Assembly (NCBI GenBank): GCA_004020645.1
Contig: SAQL01000003.1
Coordinates: forward strand, 248,001 to 312,000
DNA from: Mesorhizobium sp.
GTDB taxonomy: Bacteria; Pseudomonadota; Alphaproteobacteria; Rhizobiales; Rhizobiaceae
Reading direction: 5' to 3'
Length of the DNA: 64,000 bases
Position numbers and translations under genes: made by a program. Below the pieces are notes generated by a model. The model had not been told where the DNA came from, ran no database searches, and saw only the letters and a program-made list of their open reading frames with translations. Shown piece after piece: positions 26,089 to 35,481 of this stretch (positions are counted from its first letter, which is position 1; each line of letters begins with the position of its first letter).

Positions 26089-26272
26089 ATCAGATGCTCC
26101 ATGGTCAAGCGACCGCCTTCGGCAGGCTGTCAGCCTATCTACTTTTCCGGCCGTTTGCAGTCTGAAAGAAGATAGATCGTGCCAATCCGTTGGCCAGACG
26201 GGGAATGGGATTCCGCGGCTGGAGGAGCGTCGTTACCAAACAGAGCACTCTCAAATTGAAGGGCAGCGGGAC

Positions 26273-26434
26273 AGCGCCCCCCTCTGGCCTGCCGGCCATC
26301 TCCCCCACAAGGGGGGAGATCAGTCGCTCCGCCGACCGCGCCATTTTTCAACTCTAGAGATTGGCGAAAGCCGTTGCGACATCCGATCTCCCCCCTCGTG
26401 GGGGAGATGTCCGGCAGGACAGAGGAGGCGCCGT
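26273..26434. repeat. RIME-like palindromic repeat
   Basis: It lies in the 400-base gap between the small membrane protein gene and the transsulfuration operon. The outer arms CGCCCCCCTCTGGCCTGCCG / CGGCAGGACAGAGGAGGCG and inner arms CATCTCCCCCACAAGGGGGG / CCCCCCTCGTGGGGGAGATG are inverted. Nothing else was recognised in the gap apart from the presumed promoter of the cystathionine beta-synthase gene. Confidence 0.85.
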
Positions 26435-26492
26435 AGAGCGCCGACCTCAACATCCTACCCCAGCAGCCGCCTGCCCGTCCCGAATGTGACTC

Positions 26493-26675
26493 TCAGCCGC
26501 GCGGGTTCGCCCACACCAATCCGCCCAGGCCGACCAGCGCGGTGACGATGCCGATATAGAGCCATTGCGACTGGCCGGTCATGAAGCTGCCGCCGATGAG
26601 GCCGACGCCCTGCAGCGACCAGAGCGCGCCGATGGCGAGCACGATCAACGCCAGCAGATTTTTGATCAATCTCAT
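26493..26675 (-). CDS. Small two-helix membrane protein
   Basis: A 60-residue protein with two hydrophobic helices (LLALIVLAIGALWSLQGVGL and LYIGIVTALVGLGGLVWA). It resembles short unnamed inner-membrane proteins of rhizobia. It has a ribosome-like GAGAAGGAAAT just upstream. No function can be given. Confidence 0.7.
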   Translation of the reverse strand: MRLIKNLLALIVLAIGALWSLQGVGLIGGSFMTGQSQWLYIGIVTALVGLGGLVWANPRG

Positions 26676-26948
26676 CGTCGGAATTTCCTTCTCAAGTCGA
26701 TCGTCAATTCAGCCATGACCGCGACGGCAAAAGCGACCCGATCGTATTCGCTTCTGCTTGTATATCGACGTCGGATATCGGGACGAAGACCATCGGGATG
26801 CGCGCCAATGCCGTAAAAACCTCTGACAAAATGTTTCCCGCCGACTCCAAACGTGTACTGTAGTCATGGAACCGCCAGATGACTGCCGCATTTCGTGCCA
26901 CATTCGATCCGTAACGGCCGGCTTGTCAAACGGAGCCATTTGCCGCAG

Positions 26949-27308
26949 ATGAAGAAACCAAACCAGACCGCGCTTGTCGCGGTGACGATTGCGGCTGGCC
27001 TGATGGTCGGCGCATCCACCTCCCCTGCCGCCGCTCAATGCGGCCGCGCCTCCTGGTACGCGCTGCACTCGAAGACCGCTTCCGGCGAGCGGATGAACCC
27101 GTCGGCACTGACCGCGGCGCACCGCACCTTGCCTTTTGGCACCAAGCTGAAGGTCACCAACCGCAACAATGGCCGCAGCGTCGTCGTGCGCATCAACGAC
27201 CGCGGCCCGTTCATCAAGGGACGCGTGATCGACCTGTCGAAGGGCGCCGCCAGACGGCTCGGCTTCATCAGTTCGGGCCATACCGCTGTGTGCACCGACC
27301 GCGTTTGA
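26949..27308 (+). CDS. RlpA-like double-psi beta-barrel protein
   Basis: A 119-residue exported protein. After a signal peptide ([17 protein letters not shown]...AAA), the mature part is the RlpA/DPBB fold: [37 protein letters not shown] and [19 protein letters not shown] with the catalytic-type Asp. RlpA proteins cleave denuded peptidoglycan strands at the septum; this one lacks a SPOR domain and a lipobox, so it is a short version. The start at 26949 was chosen because the signal peptide begins there; the open frame extends 18 codons further. Confidence 0.85.
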   Translation: MKKPNQTALVAVTIAAGLMVGASTSPAAAQCGRASWYALHSKTASGERMNPSALTAAHRTLPFGTKLKVTNRNNGRSVVVRINDRGPFIKGRVIDLSKGAARRLGFISSGHTAVCTDRV

Positions 27309-27536
27309 CCGGGATCCGGCTACGGCCGGGACACGCCCTGCCTCGCTACACTTTCGCAGTTGCACAATAAGCCGGCTCCGGCCGTTCAAAGCCGGTTTTC
27401 AACGCCTTAGACGAAAGTATCAGCATAAATCACTTCACTTGACGTATTGCATCGCAGCAGTTTGTTGTTAACTTCCCGCGAGAGATTCAAGGCTCGGCGC
27501 TGCGTCGTCCCTTCGGTCGCAGCAGCGGGGTTGTCG

Positions 27537-28814
27537 ATGTTCTACCAGTTCTACGAATTGAACCACGCCGCCGTGCAGCCGGCCCGGCTGTATGCCGATG
27601 CGATGCGGATGTTCTACACCAATCCGCTCAATCCGTTCACGCACACCTCCTGGGGCCGTTCGATCGCGGCAACTGCCGAATTGTTCGAGCGCACGACGCG
27701 CCGCTACAGCAAGCCGCAATTCGGACTGACCAAGACCGTGGTCGACTGGAAAAGCGTCGATGTCACCGAAAAGACGGTGTGGTCGCGGCCGTTCTGCAAT
27801 CTGCTCCGTTTCGAGCGGGCCGTTCCCGACGGCCGCCGGCCTGATCCGAAGCTGCTGATCGTGGCGCCGATGTCCGGCCACTACGCGACGCTGCTGCGCG
27901 GCACGGTCGAGGCGATGCTGCCCCATGCCGACGTCCACATCACCGACTGGGTCGACGCCCGTATGGTACCGCTCAGCGACGGCAGCTTCGACCTCGACGA
28001 CTATATCGACTACATTGTCGACATGCTGCATGCGCTGGGCCCCGACACCCATGTCATGGCGGTGTGCCAGCCTTCGGTGCCGGTCCTGGCGGCGGTGGCG
28101 CTGATGGAAACGCGCGGCGACCCGTTCGTTCCCTCGACGATGACGCTGATGGGCGGGCCGATCGACACCCGCCGCAATCCGACCGCGGTCAACCTTCTGG
28201 CCGAGGAAAAGGGCGTCGACTGGTTCCGCGACAACGTTATCATGCACGCGCCGTGGCCGGTACCGGCCTTCGGCCGCGAGGTCTATCCCGGCTTCCTGCA
28301 GCTTTCGGGCTTCATGAGCATGAATCTCGACCGCCACATCATCGCCCACAAGGACTTCTTCATGCATCTGGTGAAGAATGATGGCGACAATGCCGAGAAA
28401 CACCGCGATTTCTACGACGAATATTTGGCGGTGATGGACCTGACGGCGGAGTTCTACCTGCAGACGGTCGACACCGTGTTTGTCCGCCATGCCTTGCCCA
28501 AGGGCGAAATGACGCATCGCGGCGTCGCCATCGACCCCTCCGATATCCGCAATGTCGCCCTGTTCACGGTCGAGGGCGAGAACGACGACATTTCCGGCCT
28601 CGGCCAGACCCAGGCCGCGCACGACCTCTGCATCAACATCCCTGCGGACAGGCACGCTCACTACGTGCAGCCGGCGGTCGGCCATTACGGCGTCTTCAAC
28701 GGCTCGCGCTTCCGCTCCGAAATCGTGCCGCGCATCGTCGACTTCATCACCAGCTATGGCCGCCAGACCCGCGTTACGGTGAAGCCAAAGCTGGTTCGCA
28801 TTGCCAGAAAGTAA
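27537..28814 (+). CDS. phaZ: Intracellular polyhydroxyalkanoate depolymerase
   Basis: A 425-residue alpha/beta hydrolase of the intracellular PHB depolymerase (PhaZ) family. It begins with the hallmark MFYQFYELNHAAVQPARLYA. The nucleophile is a cysteine in VMAVCQPSVPVLAAV, as in the Ralstonia-type enzymes, and the C-terminal His is in VQPAVGHYGVFNGSRFR. It mobilises stored polyhydroxybutyrate. The start at 27537 was chosen over the upstream ATG at 27447 because of the conserved N-terminus and a GCGGGG site eight bases before. It is a single-gene unit. Confidence 0.92.
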   Translation: MFYQFYELNHAAVQPARLYADAMRMFYTNPLNPFTHTSWGRSIAATAELFERTTRRYSKPQFGLTKTVVDWKSVDVTEKTVWSRPFCNLLRFERAVPDGRRPDPKLLIVAPMSGHYATLLRGTVEAMLPHADVHITDWVDARMVPLSDGSFDLDDYIDYIVDMLHALGPDTHVMAVCQPSVPVLAAVALMETRGDPFVPSTMTLMGGPIDTRRNPTAVNLLAEEKGVDWFRDNVIMHAPWPVPAFGREVYPGFLQLSGFMSMNLDRHIIAHKDFFMHLVKNDGDNAEKHRDFYDEYLAVMDLTAEFYLQTVDTVFVRHALPKGEMTHRGVAIDPSDIRNVALFTVEGENDDISGLGQTQAAHDLCINIPADRHAHYVQPAVGHYGVFNGSRFRSEIVPRIVDFITSYGRQTRVTVKPKLVRIARK

Positions 28815-28949
28815 AGGAGCGGCCCCGTGGAACGGCGGCCTCGTGTCCGCTCAGTCGATCTGTTGCACAATAGCCGCTGTTTCGGCCGCGCGGGTAACCA
28901 TGTCGCAAAACTGGCCGTTGGTATAATTGACAGGGACTGTAGATCGCCC

Positions 28950-28965
28950 TTAACCTTTCGTTAAC
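28950..28965 (+). promoter_or_regulatory. CtrA-type box
   Basis: TTAACCTTTCGTTAAC is an exact match to the full CtrA recognition pattern TTAA-N7-TTAAC. It lies about 20 bases upstream of the start of the transglutaminase-like gene, a position compatible with direct control of its promoter. No binding evidence is available from sequence alone. Confidence 0.65.
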
Positions 28966-28985
28966 AACAAGGGACGAGGGGGACA

Positions 28986-29603
28986 ATGATTTCCTCACCA
29001 CTGGCGAGAACGCTACGCGTGTGCGCACTGTTTGGGCTGGCACTTGCGGCAGGCTGGTCGACGACGGCATCGGCGGCCGGACCAATGGCAACCGGCGGGC
29101 CGACATCGCAGCCGATCGGCCACTATGATTTCTGCAAGACCAGTCCGGCCGAATGCTCGATCCACCCGGGCAATCTAGCCCCCGCCACCATGACCGGTGC
29201 GCTCTGGCGCAAGATCCTCAGCGTCAATGCCACCGTCAACACCGCCGTCAAGCCGATAAGCGACATCGACATCTATGGCAGGGACGAGGTCTGGGCCTAT
29301 CCCGTCAACGGCGTTGGCGACTGTGAGGACTATGTCCTGGAAAAGCGCCGCGAATTGAACCGCTTGGGCGTGTCCTACGCCAATCTTCTGATGACCGTCG
29401 TGCGCAAGCAGGACGGCGAGGGCCATGCCGTGCTGACGGTGCGCACAAGCAAGGGCGACTACATCCTCGACAATCTGGACGGAAAGGTCCGCTCATGGGA
29501 CCGGACCGGCTACCGGTTCCTCAAGCGACAAGCGATAGACAATACCGGCCGCTGGGTCTCGATCCGTGATGGCCAGCCGGTTCTGGTCGGCGCGGTCCAG
29601 TAA
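28986..29603 (+). CDS. Transglutaminase-like cysteine protease (BTLCP), exported
   Basis: A 205-residue protein with an N-terminal signal peptide (LRVCALFGLALAAGWSTTASA). The mature part matches bacterial transglutaminase-like cysteine proteases (DUF920): catalytic Cys in GVGDCEDYVLEKRREL, His in GEGHAVLTVRTSKGDYILDN followed by Asp. LapG of the biofilm system is a member of the wider family, but no LapD/adhesin gene is nearby. A perfect CtrA-type box precedes it, hinting at cell-cycle control. Confidence 0.88.
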   Translation: MISSPLARTLRVCALFGLALAAGWSTTASAAGPMATGGPTSQPIGHYDFCKTSPAECSIHPGNLAPATMTGALWRKILSVNATVNTAVKPISDIDIYGRDEVWAYPVNGVGDCEDYVLEKRRELNRLGVSYANLLMTVVRKQDGEGHAVLTVRTSKGDYILDNLDGKVRSWDRTGYRFLKRQAIDNTGRWVSIRDGQPVLVGAVQ

Positions 29604-29663
29604 GGTTTTTGCAAGCAACCACTGGATCGCTGCTTTTCGCCGTTACCTGTTCCAGGCATTTGC

Positions 29664-29833
29664 GCTGCCCCTCACCTGCCTGCCGCCCCTCTCCCCGTAT
29701 AGGGACGGGGAGAGGGGCGCAGTCATCGACGATTTCCCCCATCGCCGGCGTTGCAGGAGGGGTGCCAAGTTCGCGGTCAGCCTCTTTCTCCCCGTTTACG
29801 GGGAGAAATGCCCGGTAGGGCAATGAGGGGCGG
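29664..29833. repeat. RIME-like palindromic repeat
   Basis: It fills the gap between the convergent transglutaminase-like and XRE genes. Its ends are GCTGCCCCTCACCTGCCTGCC and GGTAGGGCAATGAGGGGC; inner stems include CCCCTCTCCCCGTATAGGG-type and CTCCCCGTTTACGGGGAG hairpins. It resembles the copy at 45355-45532. Confidence 0.8.
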
Positions 29834-29879
29834 TGCCAACATCGACAATTGATCGCCTCCGCACGCGTTGGACAAGGCC

Positions 29880-30245
29880 CTACGGCTGCTTCAGCGCGGC
29901 GCGGATCGATGCGGTGATGCGGCGAAGCGCCGCTTCGTCGAGTTTTTCGATGTTTTCGGCCAAAACATTGGCAAGCTCGGTGGCGGCGGGGCTGAGGCCC
30001 GAAGTGTCGAGCTTTACCCGTGGGTGCGAGGTCTCGGCCAGGCGCGCGAGTTCTTCGGCATCGTCCCATATGACGTTGAAATAGCCGATGATCTTCTGGA
30101 TCAGCGTCCAGGTCGGCGCGCCGCGGCGACCATGCTCCAGCGCCGACAGATAGGCGGCGCTGACGCCGATCGCCTCAGCCATCGCCTTCTGACTGACGCC
30201 GCGTTCGCTTCGCAGGGCGCGAAGCTTTTCGCCGAACGGAGTCAC
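29880..30245 (-). CDS. XRE-family helix-turn-helix regulator
   Basis: A 121-residue DNA-binding protein with an N-terminal XRE domain: TPFGEKLRALRSERGVSQKA, then AIGVSAAYLSALEHGRRG. The C-terminal half is helical. The start is taken as GTG at 30245 because GAGGA lies seven bases upstream and the HTH begins right there; the longer ATG-started frame to 30335 runs over the end of the Smr gene without character. It is probably the last gene of the tim44-mltA-smr group. Confidence 0.85.
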   Translation of the reverse strand: MTPFGEKLRALRSERGVSQKAMAEAIGVSAAYLSALEHGRRGAPTWTLIQKIIGYFNVIWDDAEELARLAETSHPRVKLDTSGLSPAATELANVLAENIEKLDEAALRRITASIRAALKQP

Positions 30246-30270
30246 AAGTGAATCCTCATGGGGTGCATTC

Positions 30271-30804
30271 TCATGTGCGCGCGCGCCGCAGGCGGACATA
30301 GAGCGCGCCCGAGCCGCCATGGTTGCGGGCAGCATGGTCGTGGCTGGAGACGAGCGGCCTGAATGCGGGTGTCGATAGCCAGGCCGGCACGGCGCGCCGC
30401 AGGATGCCGTCGCCGCCCGATGAGGAGCCTTTGCCGGTGATGACCAGCACGTAGCGAATGCCGCCGGCGTGCGCCCGGTGCAGGAAAGAAAACAGCAGCG
30501 AATAGGCTTCGTCCTGGCTCAGGCCATGCAGGTCGACACGGCCTTCGATCGGCAGCCGGCCCTTCGACAGTTTTTCCAGCGTCGGTTCGTCGAGCGCATG
30601 CGAAACATGCTGCGTCTTGGCTTTCGCCGCCGCAGCCGGAGCCAACGCCTGGACACGCGGCGGTGGCTTCGTGTCATCAGCGATGCCCGGGCCGATGTCC
30701 GGACTGTCGTTGGCGGACTTGCCTTTCAGCGGCTTGGCGGTGCGCGCCACCAGGTTCCACAGGACCCGGTCGTCCTCGCTCAGCCTGTCGATGCGCCGGG
30801 TCAT
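30271..30804 (-). CDS. Smr-domain protein
   Basis: A 177-residue protein whose C-terminal half is a small MutS-related (Smr) domain: GRVDLHGLSQDEAYSLLFSF and YVLVITGKGSSSGGDGILRR, with the conserved D-x-H-G and TGKG motifs. Smr domains have nicking or RNA endonuclease activity. The N-terminal half is a low-complexity linker. The start at 30804 overlaps the stop of the MltA gene as ATGA; the longer open frame upstream is a shadow of mltA. Confidence 0.9.
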   Translation of the reverse strand: MTRRIDRLSEDDRVLWNLVARTAKPLKGKSANDSPDIGPGIADDTKPPPRVQALAPAAAAKAKTQHVSHALDEPTLEKLSKGRLPIEGRVDLHGLSQDEAYSLLFSFLHRAHAGGIRYVLVITGKGSSSGGDGILRRAVPAWLSTPAFRPLVSSHDHAARNHGGSGALYVRLRRART

Positions 30805-31952
30805 CGCCCCGCTCCCGGTACAAACGGACGCGGTATCAGCGCGTAGAAATCGGCAGGGTTGCGGATGACGCCGGCGATCTCGCCGGCCACATGTCCCGTT
30901 CCGGCGAACAGGTCGCCACGGGCTGGCCCGGTAATGGCCGAGCCCGTGTCCTGCGCGATCATCAGCCGCCGGAACGGTTTGTTGTCGAAAGCGGTCAGCG
31001 ACGGCCCATCGATGTAGAACGGCGTCCCGAATGTATGCAGCAGACGGTCGACAGCGACGGAGCGTCCCGGTGTCAGCGGCACTTTGGCGGCAGCGATCGG
31101 CCCGAGTTCCGGGTCGTCGACGGCCGCCGCGCTGACCGAAGTCTCGCGAAAAAAAATATAGGAGCGGTTGCGCCACAGGATCTCGTCGATGCGATCCGGA
31201 TGCGCCTGGAACCAGGCGCGGACCGACTGCATGGTCACCGCTTCGAGCGGGATTTCGCCTGTCTCGCTCAGGATCTTGCCCGGTCCGGTAAAGCGCTGGC
31301 CGGATTTGGCGGCATAGGTGACGCGGCAAAGCCGGCCATCGGTCATGGTCAGCCGCGCAGCACCTTGTACGTGGATGAAGAAGGCGTCGACCTTGTCGGC
31401 GAGCCAGGCGATTTCCAAACCCTTGCCGGCCACACTCTTGCCAGCCAAACCCTTGCCAGCAAGCGCGCCGCGCTCGATCTCGCCGCGGTCGAAATACTCG
31501 ACCGGTCCGTTCGGCGTGGCGCGGCCGAAGGCGAGATAGGGATCCATGCCGTGCGGCCGGTTGGCGTCATCGATGTCGACGAGATCGGCCGGACGCGACA
31601 GCAGCGGCACCGTAAATCGTTCGGTTCGCACCGGCGAGGCGTCGACCACGGGTTCATAGAAGCCGGTGACGAGGCCGGCGCCGCCGCTTTCGGCTCCTAT
31701 GTGCGCCGGGATGAAATGCCGCTCGAAGAAGGCGCGGGCTTCGCGCCGGTCGGTTGGCGCCACGGTGCGGGCTGCAGCGTAGACTTCGGTGAAGGCATTG
31801 AAGTCGACGCCGAGCCCGCCGGAGCGATAGGGTTTCGTCAGGACATGAAAAGCCGAGCGCCGGAAAGCGGCGAACGCAGCCAGATGGTCGTCCTCGTCCC
31901 AACCGGGCAGATCGTCAAAGGATTTTTCGCTGAACGCCTGAGAAAGCGACAC
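30801..31952 (-). CDS. mltA: Membrane-bound lytic murein transglycosylase A (MltA)
   Basis: A 383-residue lytic transglycosylase. It shows the MltA barrel (AGLVTGFYEPVVDASPVRTE, GMDPYLAFGRATPNGPVEYF) and the C-terminal 3D domain with its aspartates (MIAQDTGSAITGPARGDLF). It cleaves peptidoglycan between MurNAc and GlcNAc, leaving 1,6-anhydro ends. The start is taken as GTG at 31952, 25 bases after the Tim44-like stop; the ATG at 32054 would overlap that gene by 77 bases. No clear signal peptide is visible from this start, as in several rhizobial homologues. Confidence 0.9.
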   Translation of the reverse strand: MSLSQAFSEKSFDDLPGWDEDDHLAAFAAFRRSAFHVLTKPYRSGGLGVDFNAFTEVYAAARTVAPTDRREARAFFERHFIPAHIGAESGGAGLVTGFYEPVVDASPVRTERFTVPLLSRPADLVDIDDANRPHGMDPYLAFGRATPNGPVEYFDRGEIERGALAGKGLAGKSVAGKGLEIAWLADKVDAFFIHVQGAARLTMTDGRLCRVTYAAKSGQRFTGPGKILSETGEIPLEAVTMQSVRAWFQAHPDRIDEILWRNRSYIFFRETSVSAAAVDDPELGPIAAAKVPLTPGRSVAVDRLLHTFGTPFYIDGPSLTAFDNKPFRRLMIAQDTGSAITGPARGDLFAGTGHVAGEIAGVIRNPADFYALIPRPFVPGAGR

Positions 31953-31977
31953 GACAGACCCCCGCCGTGGTCCGGGC

Positions 31978-32691
31978 TCAGTCTTCTTCTTCGGTGGCGA
32001 CGAGCTTCCAGTTCGGGTCGCGCGAGCGGGTATCGCGGGCAAAGGTCCAGACATCCTTGACCTCGGCGACGGTTTCGGGATCGCCGTCGATGACGGCGCC
32101 GGCCTTATCGCGCGTCGCCGAAATCAGTTCGCTGACGATGCGCAGCGTGATATGCGCCTCGCTGCCCTTCATCTCGGCGGAAACGATGTCGGCCTTGTCG
32201 ATGCCGACGAAGGAGGACTGGATCTTTTCCGATTTCGCCTCGCGGTCGCCGATGGCCGCGACAAAGCCGTCATAGACCTCGCGCGACAACAGGTTCTTCA
32301 GCGTCTTGCGATCGCCATCGGCATAGGCCATGACGATCATCTCATAGGCCATCTTGGCGCCGTCGACGAAGGTCTTCGGGTCGAATGCCGGATCATTGTC
32401 CTTGATCGTGCGCAGGCCCTTGTTGAGATCGGTGTCAGGCTTGGCGAAGGCGTCGATCGCCGCATAGGCGTCGATTGCCGGCTCTCCCGGCGCTCGCTTG
32501 CGCGGCAGCGAGACCACATTCTCGGGCTTCTGAGCGTCCTCGCGCGTGCGGCCCGCCGTATAGGGATCGAAGGGCGGGCGTTCGCTGCCGGTGCGGCGGC
32601 CGAGCACATTGCGCAGCTGGAAAAAGATCACAACCGCCGCAACCAGAAAGAAAATCGTGCCGAAGTCGAAGAATCCCATATCTTCCGCCAA
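31978..32691 (-). CDS. Tim44-like domain membrane protein
   Basis: A 237-residue inner-membrane protein with one N-terminal anchor (FDFGTIFFLVAAVVIFFQL) and a C-terminal Tim44/TimA-like domain (AYEMIVMAYADGDRKTLKNL, LSREVYDGFVAAI). In alphaproteobacteria this protein is found next to secB and fxsA, as here, and is thought to relate to protein translocation or membrane proteostasis. It is divergent from the fxsA gene. The ATG encoding MGFFDFG, four codons in, may be the true start. Confidence 0.88.
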   Translation of the reverse strand: MAEDMGFFDFGTIFFLVAAVVIFFQLRNVLGRRTGSERPPFDPYTAGRTREDAQKPENVVSLPRKRAPGEPAIDAYAAIDAFAKPDTDLNKGLRTIKDNDPAFDPKTFVDGAKMAYEMIVMAYADGDRKTLKNLLSREVYDGFVAAIGDREAKSEKIQSSFVGIDKADIVSAEMKGSEAHITLRIVSELISATRDKAGAVIDGDPETVAEVKDVWTFARDTRSRDPNWKLVATEEED

Positions 32692-32878
32692 TCAATCCCT
32701 ACTCCGGCCGGACCGCCCGGCCAGGCAATGGCTGCGGTCGCATAGCGTTCAACATCCAAAGCATATAGAACGCAAGCTGCAATCATTCAAATTAAAGGCA
32801 GCCATACCTATCTAAAAGGTTCAGTGCCAGCGGCGATTGCCCGCCGGCCGGCAAAACATCGAAACGATCGGTCAAGAT

Positions 32879-33373
32879 TTGCGCATTTCGCTGCTTCCCC
32901 TGTTCATCCTCGCGCTTCCGCTGCTGGAGATCGCCGGTTTCGTCATTGTCGGCCGCCAGGTCGGCGCGCTGGCGACAGTCGGCCTGGTGCTGGCATCGAG
33001 CATCGCCGGCGCTCTGTTGTTGCGATACCAGGGTTTCGGCGTCATGACCCGGGTCCGTGCCGAAATGGACGCGGGACGTGATCCAAGCCGCCAGCTAGCG
33101 CACGGCGCCATGATCGTTCTGGCCGCGATCCTGCTCATCATTCCCGGCTTCATCACCGACATTTTCGGCATTCTGCTGTTCCTGCCGCCGGTCCGCGACC
33201 TCGCCTGGCGCCTGTTGAAAGGCCGCATCGTGCTGGCCACCAGTTTCGGCACCGGCGGATTCCGGGCCCGGCAACGCGACAAGACCATCGACCTCGACGA
33301 CAGCGATTATTCGCGCGGCGACGAGCGCGGCCCGGATCACAATTCCCCCTGGCGCCGCCTCAAGGATGAGTAG
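32879..33373 (+). CDS. fxsA: FxsA family membrane protein
   Basis: A 164-residue membrane protein of the FxsA family, with helices in SLLPLFILALPLLEIAGFVI, LATVGLVLASSIAGALLLRY and MIVLAAILLIIPGFITDIFG. E. coli FxsA relieves exclusion of phage T7 by the F plasmid; the native role is unknown. The start is set at TTG 32879 (LRISLLPLF) because homologues begin at this point; TTG at 32837 is the alternative. It precedes secB and is divergent from the Tim44-like gene. Confidence 0.85.
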   Translation: MRISLLPLFILALPLLEIAGFVIVGRQVGALATVGLVLASSIAGALLLRYQGFGVMTRVRAEMDAGRDPSRQLAHGAMIVLAAILLIIPGFITDIFGILLFLPPVRDLAWRLLKGRIVLATSFGTGGFRARQRDKTIDLDDSDYSRGDERGPDHNSPWRRLKDE

Positions 33374-33473
33374 GCGCGGCCCGGCAAACCTTGTCTTGTC
33401 ATGCCGACCATGGTAGCGAACGCCCGATTTCAATCCGGTCAGCAACGCTGCCCAGGCAAAAGGACAAAGGCTT

Positions 33474-33974
33474 ATGGCCAGCAAAGACGACGCGCCGACC
33501 GGCGCGGCCAGTGGCAACGGCGACGCGACGCAGCCTTCGCTCAACGTGCTTGCCCAATATGTGAAAGACCTTTCCTTCGAAAGCCCCGGCGCGCCTAACT
33601 CGCTGCGCGGCCGCGACAAGGCCCCCGGCATCGCCATCAACGTCAATGTCAACGCCAACCCGCTTTCAGACAAGCAGTTCGACGTCAATTTGACGCTGAA
33701 CGCCAAGGCGTCCTTCGACAAGGAAGTGCTGTTCAACGTCGAGCTGGTCTATGGCGGCGTGTTCGCCATCAGCGGCTTCCCGCAGGAGCACATGCTGCCG
33801 CTGCTGTTCATCGAATGCCCGCGACTGCTGTTCCCGTTCGCCAGGCAGATCATCGCCGAGGCAACGCGCAATGGCGGCTTCCCGCCGCTGATGCTCGACC
33901 CAATCGATTTCGCACAAATGTTCCAGCAGAAGCTGGCCGAGGACCAGGCCGCCGGCAAGGTCAAGGTGAGCTGA
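33474..33974 (+). CDS. secB: Protein-export chaperone SecB
   Basis: A 166-residue SecB. Family landmarks are [37 protein letters not shown] and [20 protein letters not shown], followed by the C-terminal [18 protein letters not shown]. It holds pre-proteins unfolded for SecA/SecYEG. Length is normal for alphaproteobacteria. It is followed by a strong Rho-independent terminator. Confidence 0.97.
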   Translation: MASKDDAPTGAASGNGDATQPSLNVLAQYVKDLSFESPGAPNSLRGRDKAPGIAINVNVNANPLSDKQFDVNLTLNAKASFDKEVLFNVELVYGGVFAISGFPQEHMLPLLFIECPRLLFPFARQIIAEATRNGGFPPLMLDPIDFAQMFQQKLAEDQAAGKVKVS

Positions 33975-33996
33975 GGCGAGTGCTCGGTGACGTTTG

Positions 33997-34024
33997 AAAA
34001 ACCCGGCCTCGCGCCGGGTTTTTT
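33997..34024 (+). terminator. Rho-independent terminator after secB
   Basis: AAAAACCCGGC pairs with GCCGGGTTTTTT around a short loop and ends in a T-run. It lies just after secB and before the convergent dnaQ gene, and with A and T runs on both sides it could act in both directions. A fragment of a RIME-like repeat (GACGCCGGAGGGACAGCG) follows at about 34031. Confidence 0.9.
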
Positions 34025-34063
34025 CTTTGGGACGCCGGAGGGACAGCGCTCCCGTCAAAATCA

Positions 34064-34783
34064 CTATGCCGCGGAACTCGCTTCCGGGGCGACGCGCAGC
34101 CAGAGCGCCTTTTCGCCCAAAGTGCCGACCATGCTTGCGTGCGCGCTGCGCTCTGCGTCGGTCAGGCGAGACGGCAGCGCTATCGGCCGCACGCCGATGC
34201 TGATGTCGATATCGTCGACATTTCTCCTGCCGCCGGCCAGCGCCGTGGCACTGTCGAGGATGAGGGCCGCCTGCTTGCCACCGATGAGCTCGATATAGAC
34301 CTCGGCCAGCAATTCCGAATCGAGCAGCGCGCCGTGCTTGGTGCGACGGGCATTGTCGATGCCATAGCGCCGGCACAGCGCGTCCAGCGAATTGGGGCCC
34401 ATCGGATGCTTGCGGCGCGCCAGCGCCAGCGTGTCGACGACAAGTCCGGGGTCAACGATCGGGTGGCCAAGCCGTCCAAACTCGACATTGAGGAAAGCGA
34501 TGTCGAAAGTGGCATTGTGGGCGACCAGCTTGGCGCCGTCGATGAAGGCAAGAAACTCCTCGGCGATGTCGCTGAAGGTCGGCTTGCCCATGAGGTCGGC
34601 GGCGCTGATGCCATGAACGGCCTGCGCCTCCGCATGAATCGGTCGTCCTTGCGGATTGATGTAATGGTGGAAAGTGCGGCCGGTCGGGAAACGATTGACC
34701 AACTCGATGCAGCCAAGCTCGATGACGCGGTCATCACGGAAATCGAGACCGGTGGTTTCCGTATCGAAGATGATCTCGCGCAT
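34064..34783 (-). CDS. dnaQ: DNA polymerase III epsilon subunit (proofreading exonuclease)
   Basis: A 239-residue DEDDh exonuclease. Exo I is IIFDTETTGLD, Exo II is LVAHNATFDIAFLNVEF, and Exo III includes RTKHGALLDSELLAEVYIEL with the catalytic His and Asp. It provides 3'-5' proofreading in the replicative polymerase. It is the last gene of the ppsR-maf-aroE-coaE-dnaQ run. Confidence 0.96.
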   Translation of the reverse strand: MREIIFDTETTGLDFRDDRVIELGCIELVNRFPTGRTFHHYINPQGRPIHAEAQAVHGISAADLMGKPTFSDIAEEFLAFIDGAKLVAHNATFDIAFLNVEFGRLGHPIVDPGLVVDTLALARRKHPMGPNSLDALCRRYGIDNARRTKHGALLDSELLAEVYIELIGGKQAALILDSATALAGGRRNVDDIDISIGVRPIALPSRLTDAERSAHASMVGTLGEKALWLRVAPEASSAA

Positions 34784-34869
34784 CGAATCAGTCCGTTGGT
34801 TCCGGCGTTATCCCAGCCGAATCATCATGGGAACAAATTGGCAACATATTGCGCCGGACGCAAGCGCCG

Positions 34870-35481
34870 TTAAGCAGGCTTGCCGGCTTTATCCCCGACC
34901 AGTTCGGCGACGATCGCATCGACCGCCGCGCGCGCCGCATCAAAACCTTGTCCGGTGTCGATGACGAAATCGGCGGCCTCACGCTTTTCGGCGTCGGGAA
35001 CCTGCCTGGCCAGGATCGACGCCAGTTTCTCTTCGCTCATGCCCGGCCGCGCCAGCACCCGGGCGCGCTGGATGTCGGGCGAGGCGGTGACGACCACGAC
35101 CTTGTCGACGCGGTCGCGGCCGCCGGTTTCGAACAGCAGCGGGATGTCGAGAACGGCAAGCGGTACGCCGGCTGCGCGGTTCCTGGCCAGGAAGGCGTCG
35201 GCGTCGGCGCGGACCAGCGGGTGGATGATCGCTTCCAGCCGTTTCAGCGCGGCTGCATCGCCGAGCACCCGCTCGGCCAGCTTGGTGCGGTCGACCGACC
35301 CGGATTTTGTCGTTCCGGGAAACGCCGCCTCGACCAGCGGAGCCGCCTTGCCGGCATAGAGGCGATGCACCGTCTCGTCCGAATCGTGGACGGGTACGCC
35401 GGCTTCGGCAAACATCTTCGCCGTGGTCGACTTGCCCATGCCGATCGATCCGGTGAGGCCGAGCACGATCATGCTTTTCAT
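34870..35481 (-). CDS. coaE: Dephospho-CoA kinase
   Basis: A 203-residue P-loop kinase catalysing the last step of coenzyme A synthesis. Walker A is [15 protein letters not shown], and the dephospho-CoA-binding region includes [13 protein letters not shown] and [13 protein letters not shown]. Its start overlaps the aroE stop by four bases (ATGA), so it is translationally coupled. Confidence 0.96.
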   Translation of the reverse strand: MKSMIVLGLTGSIGMGKSTTAKMFAEAGVPVHDSDETVHRLYAGKAAPLVEAAFPGTTKSGSVDRTKLAERVLGDAAALKRLEAIIHPLVRADADAFLARNRAAGVPLAVLDIPLLFETGGRDRVDKVVVVTASPDIQRARVLARPGMSEEKLASILARQVPDAEKREAADFVIDTGQGFDAARAAVDAIVAELVGDKAGKPA

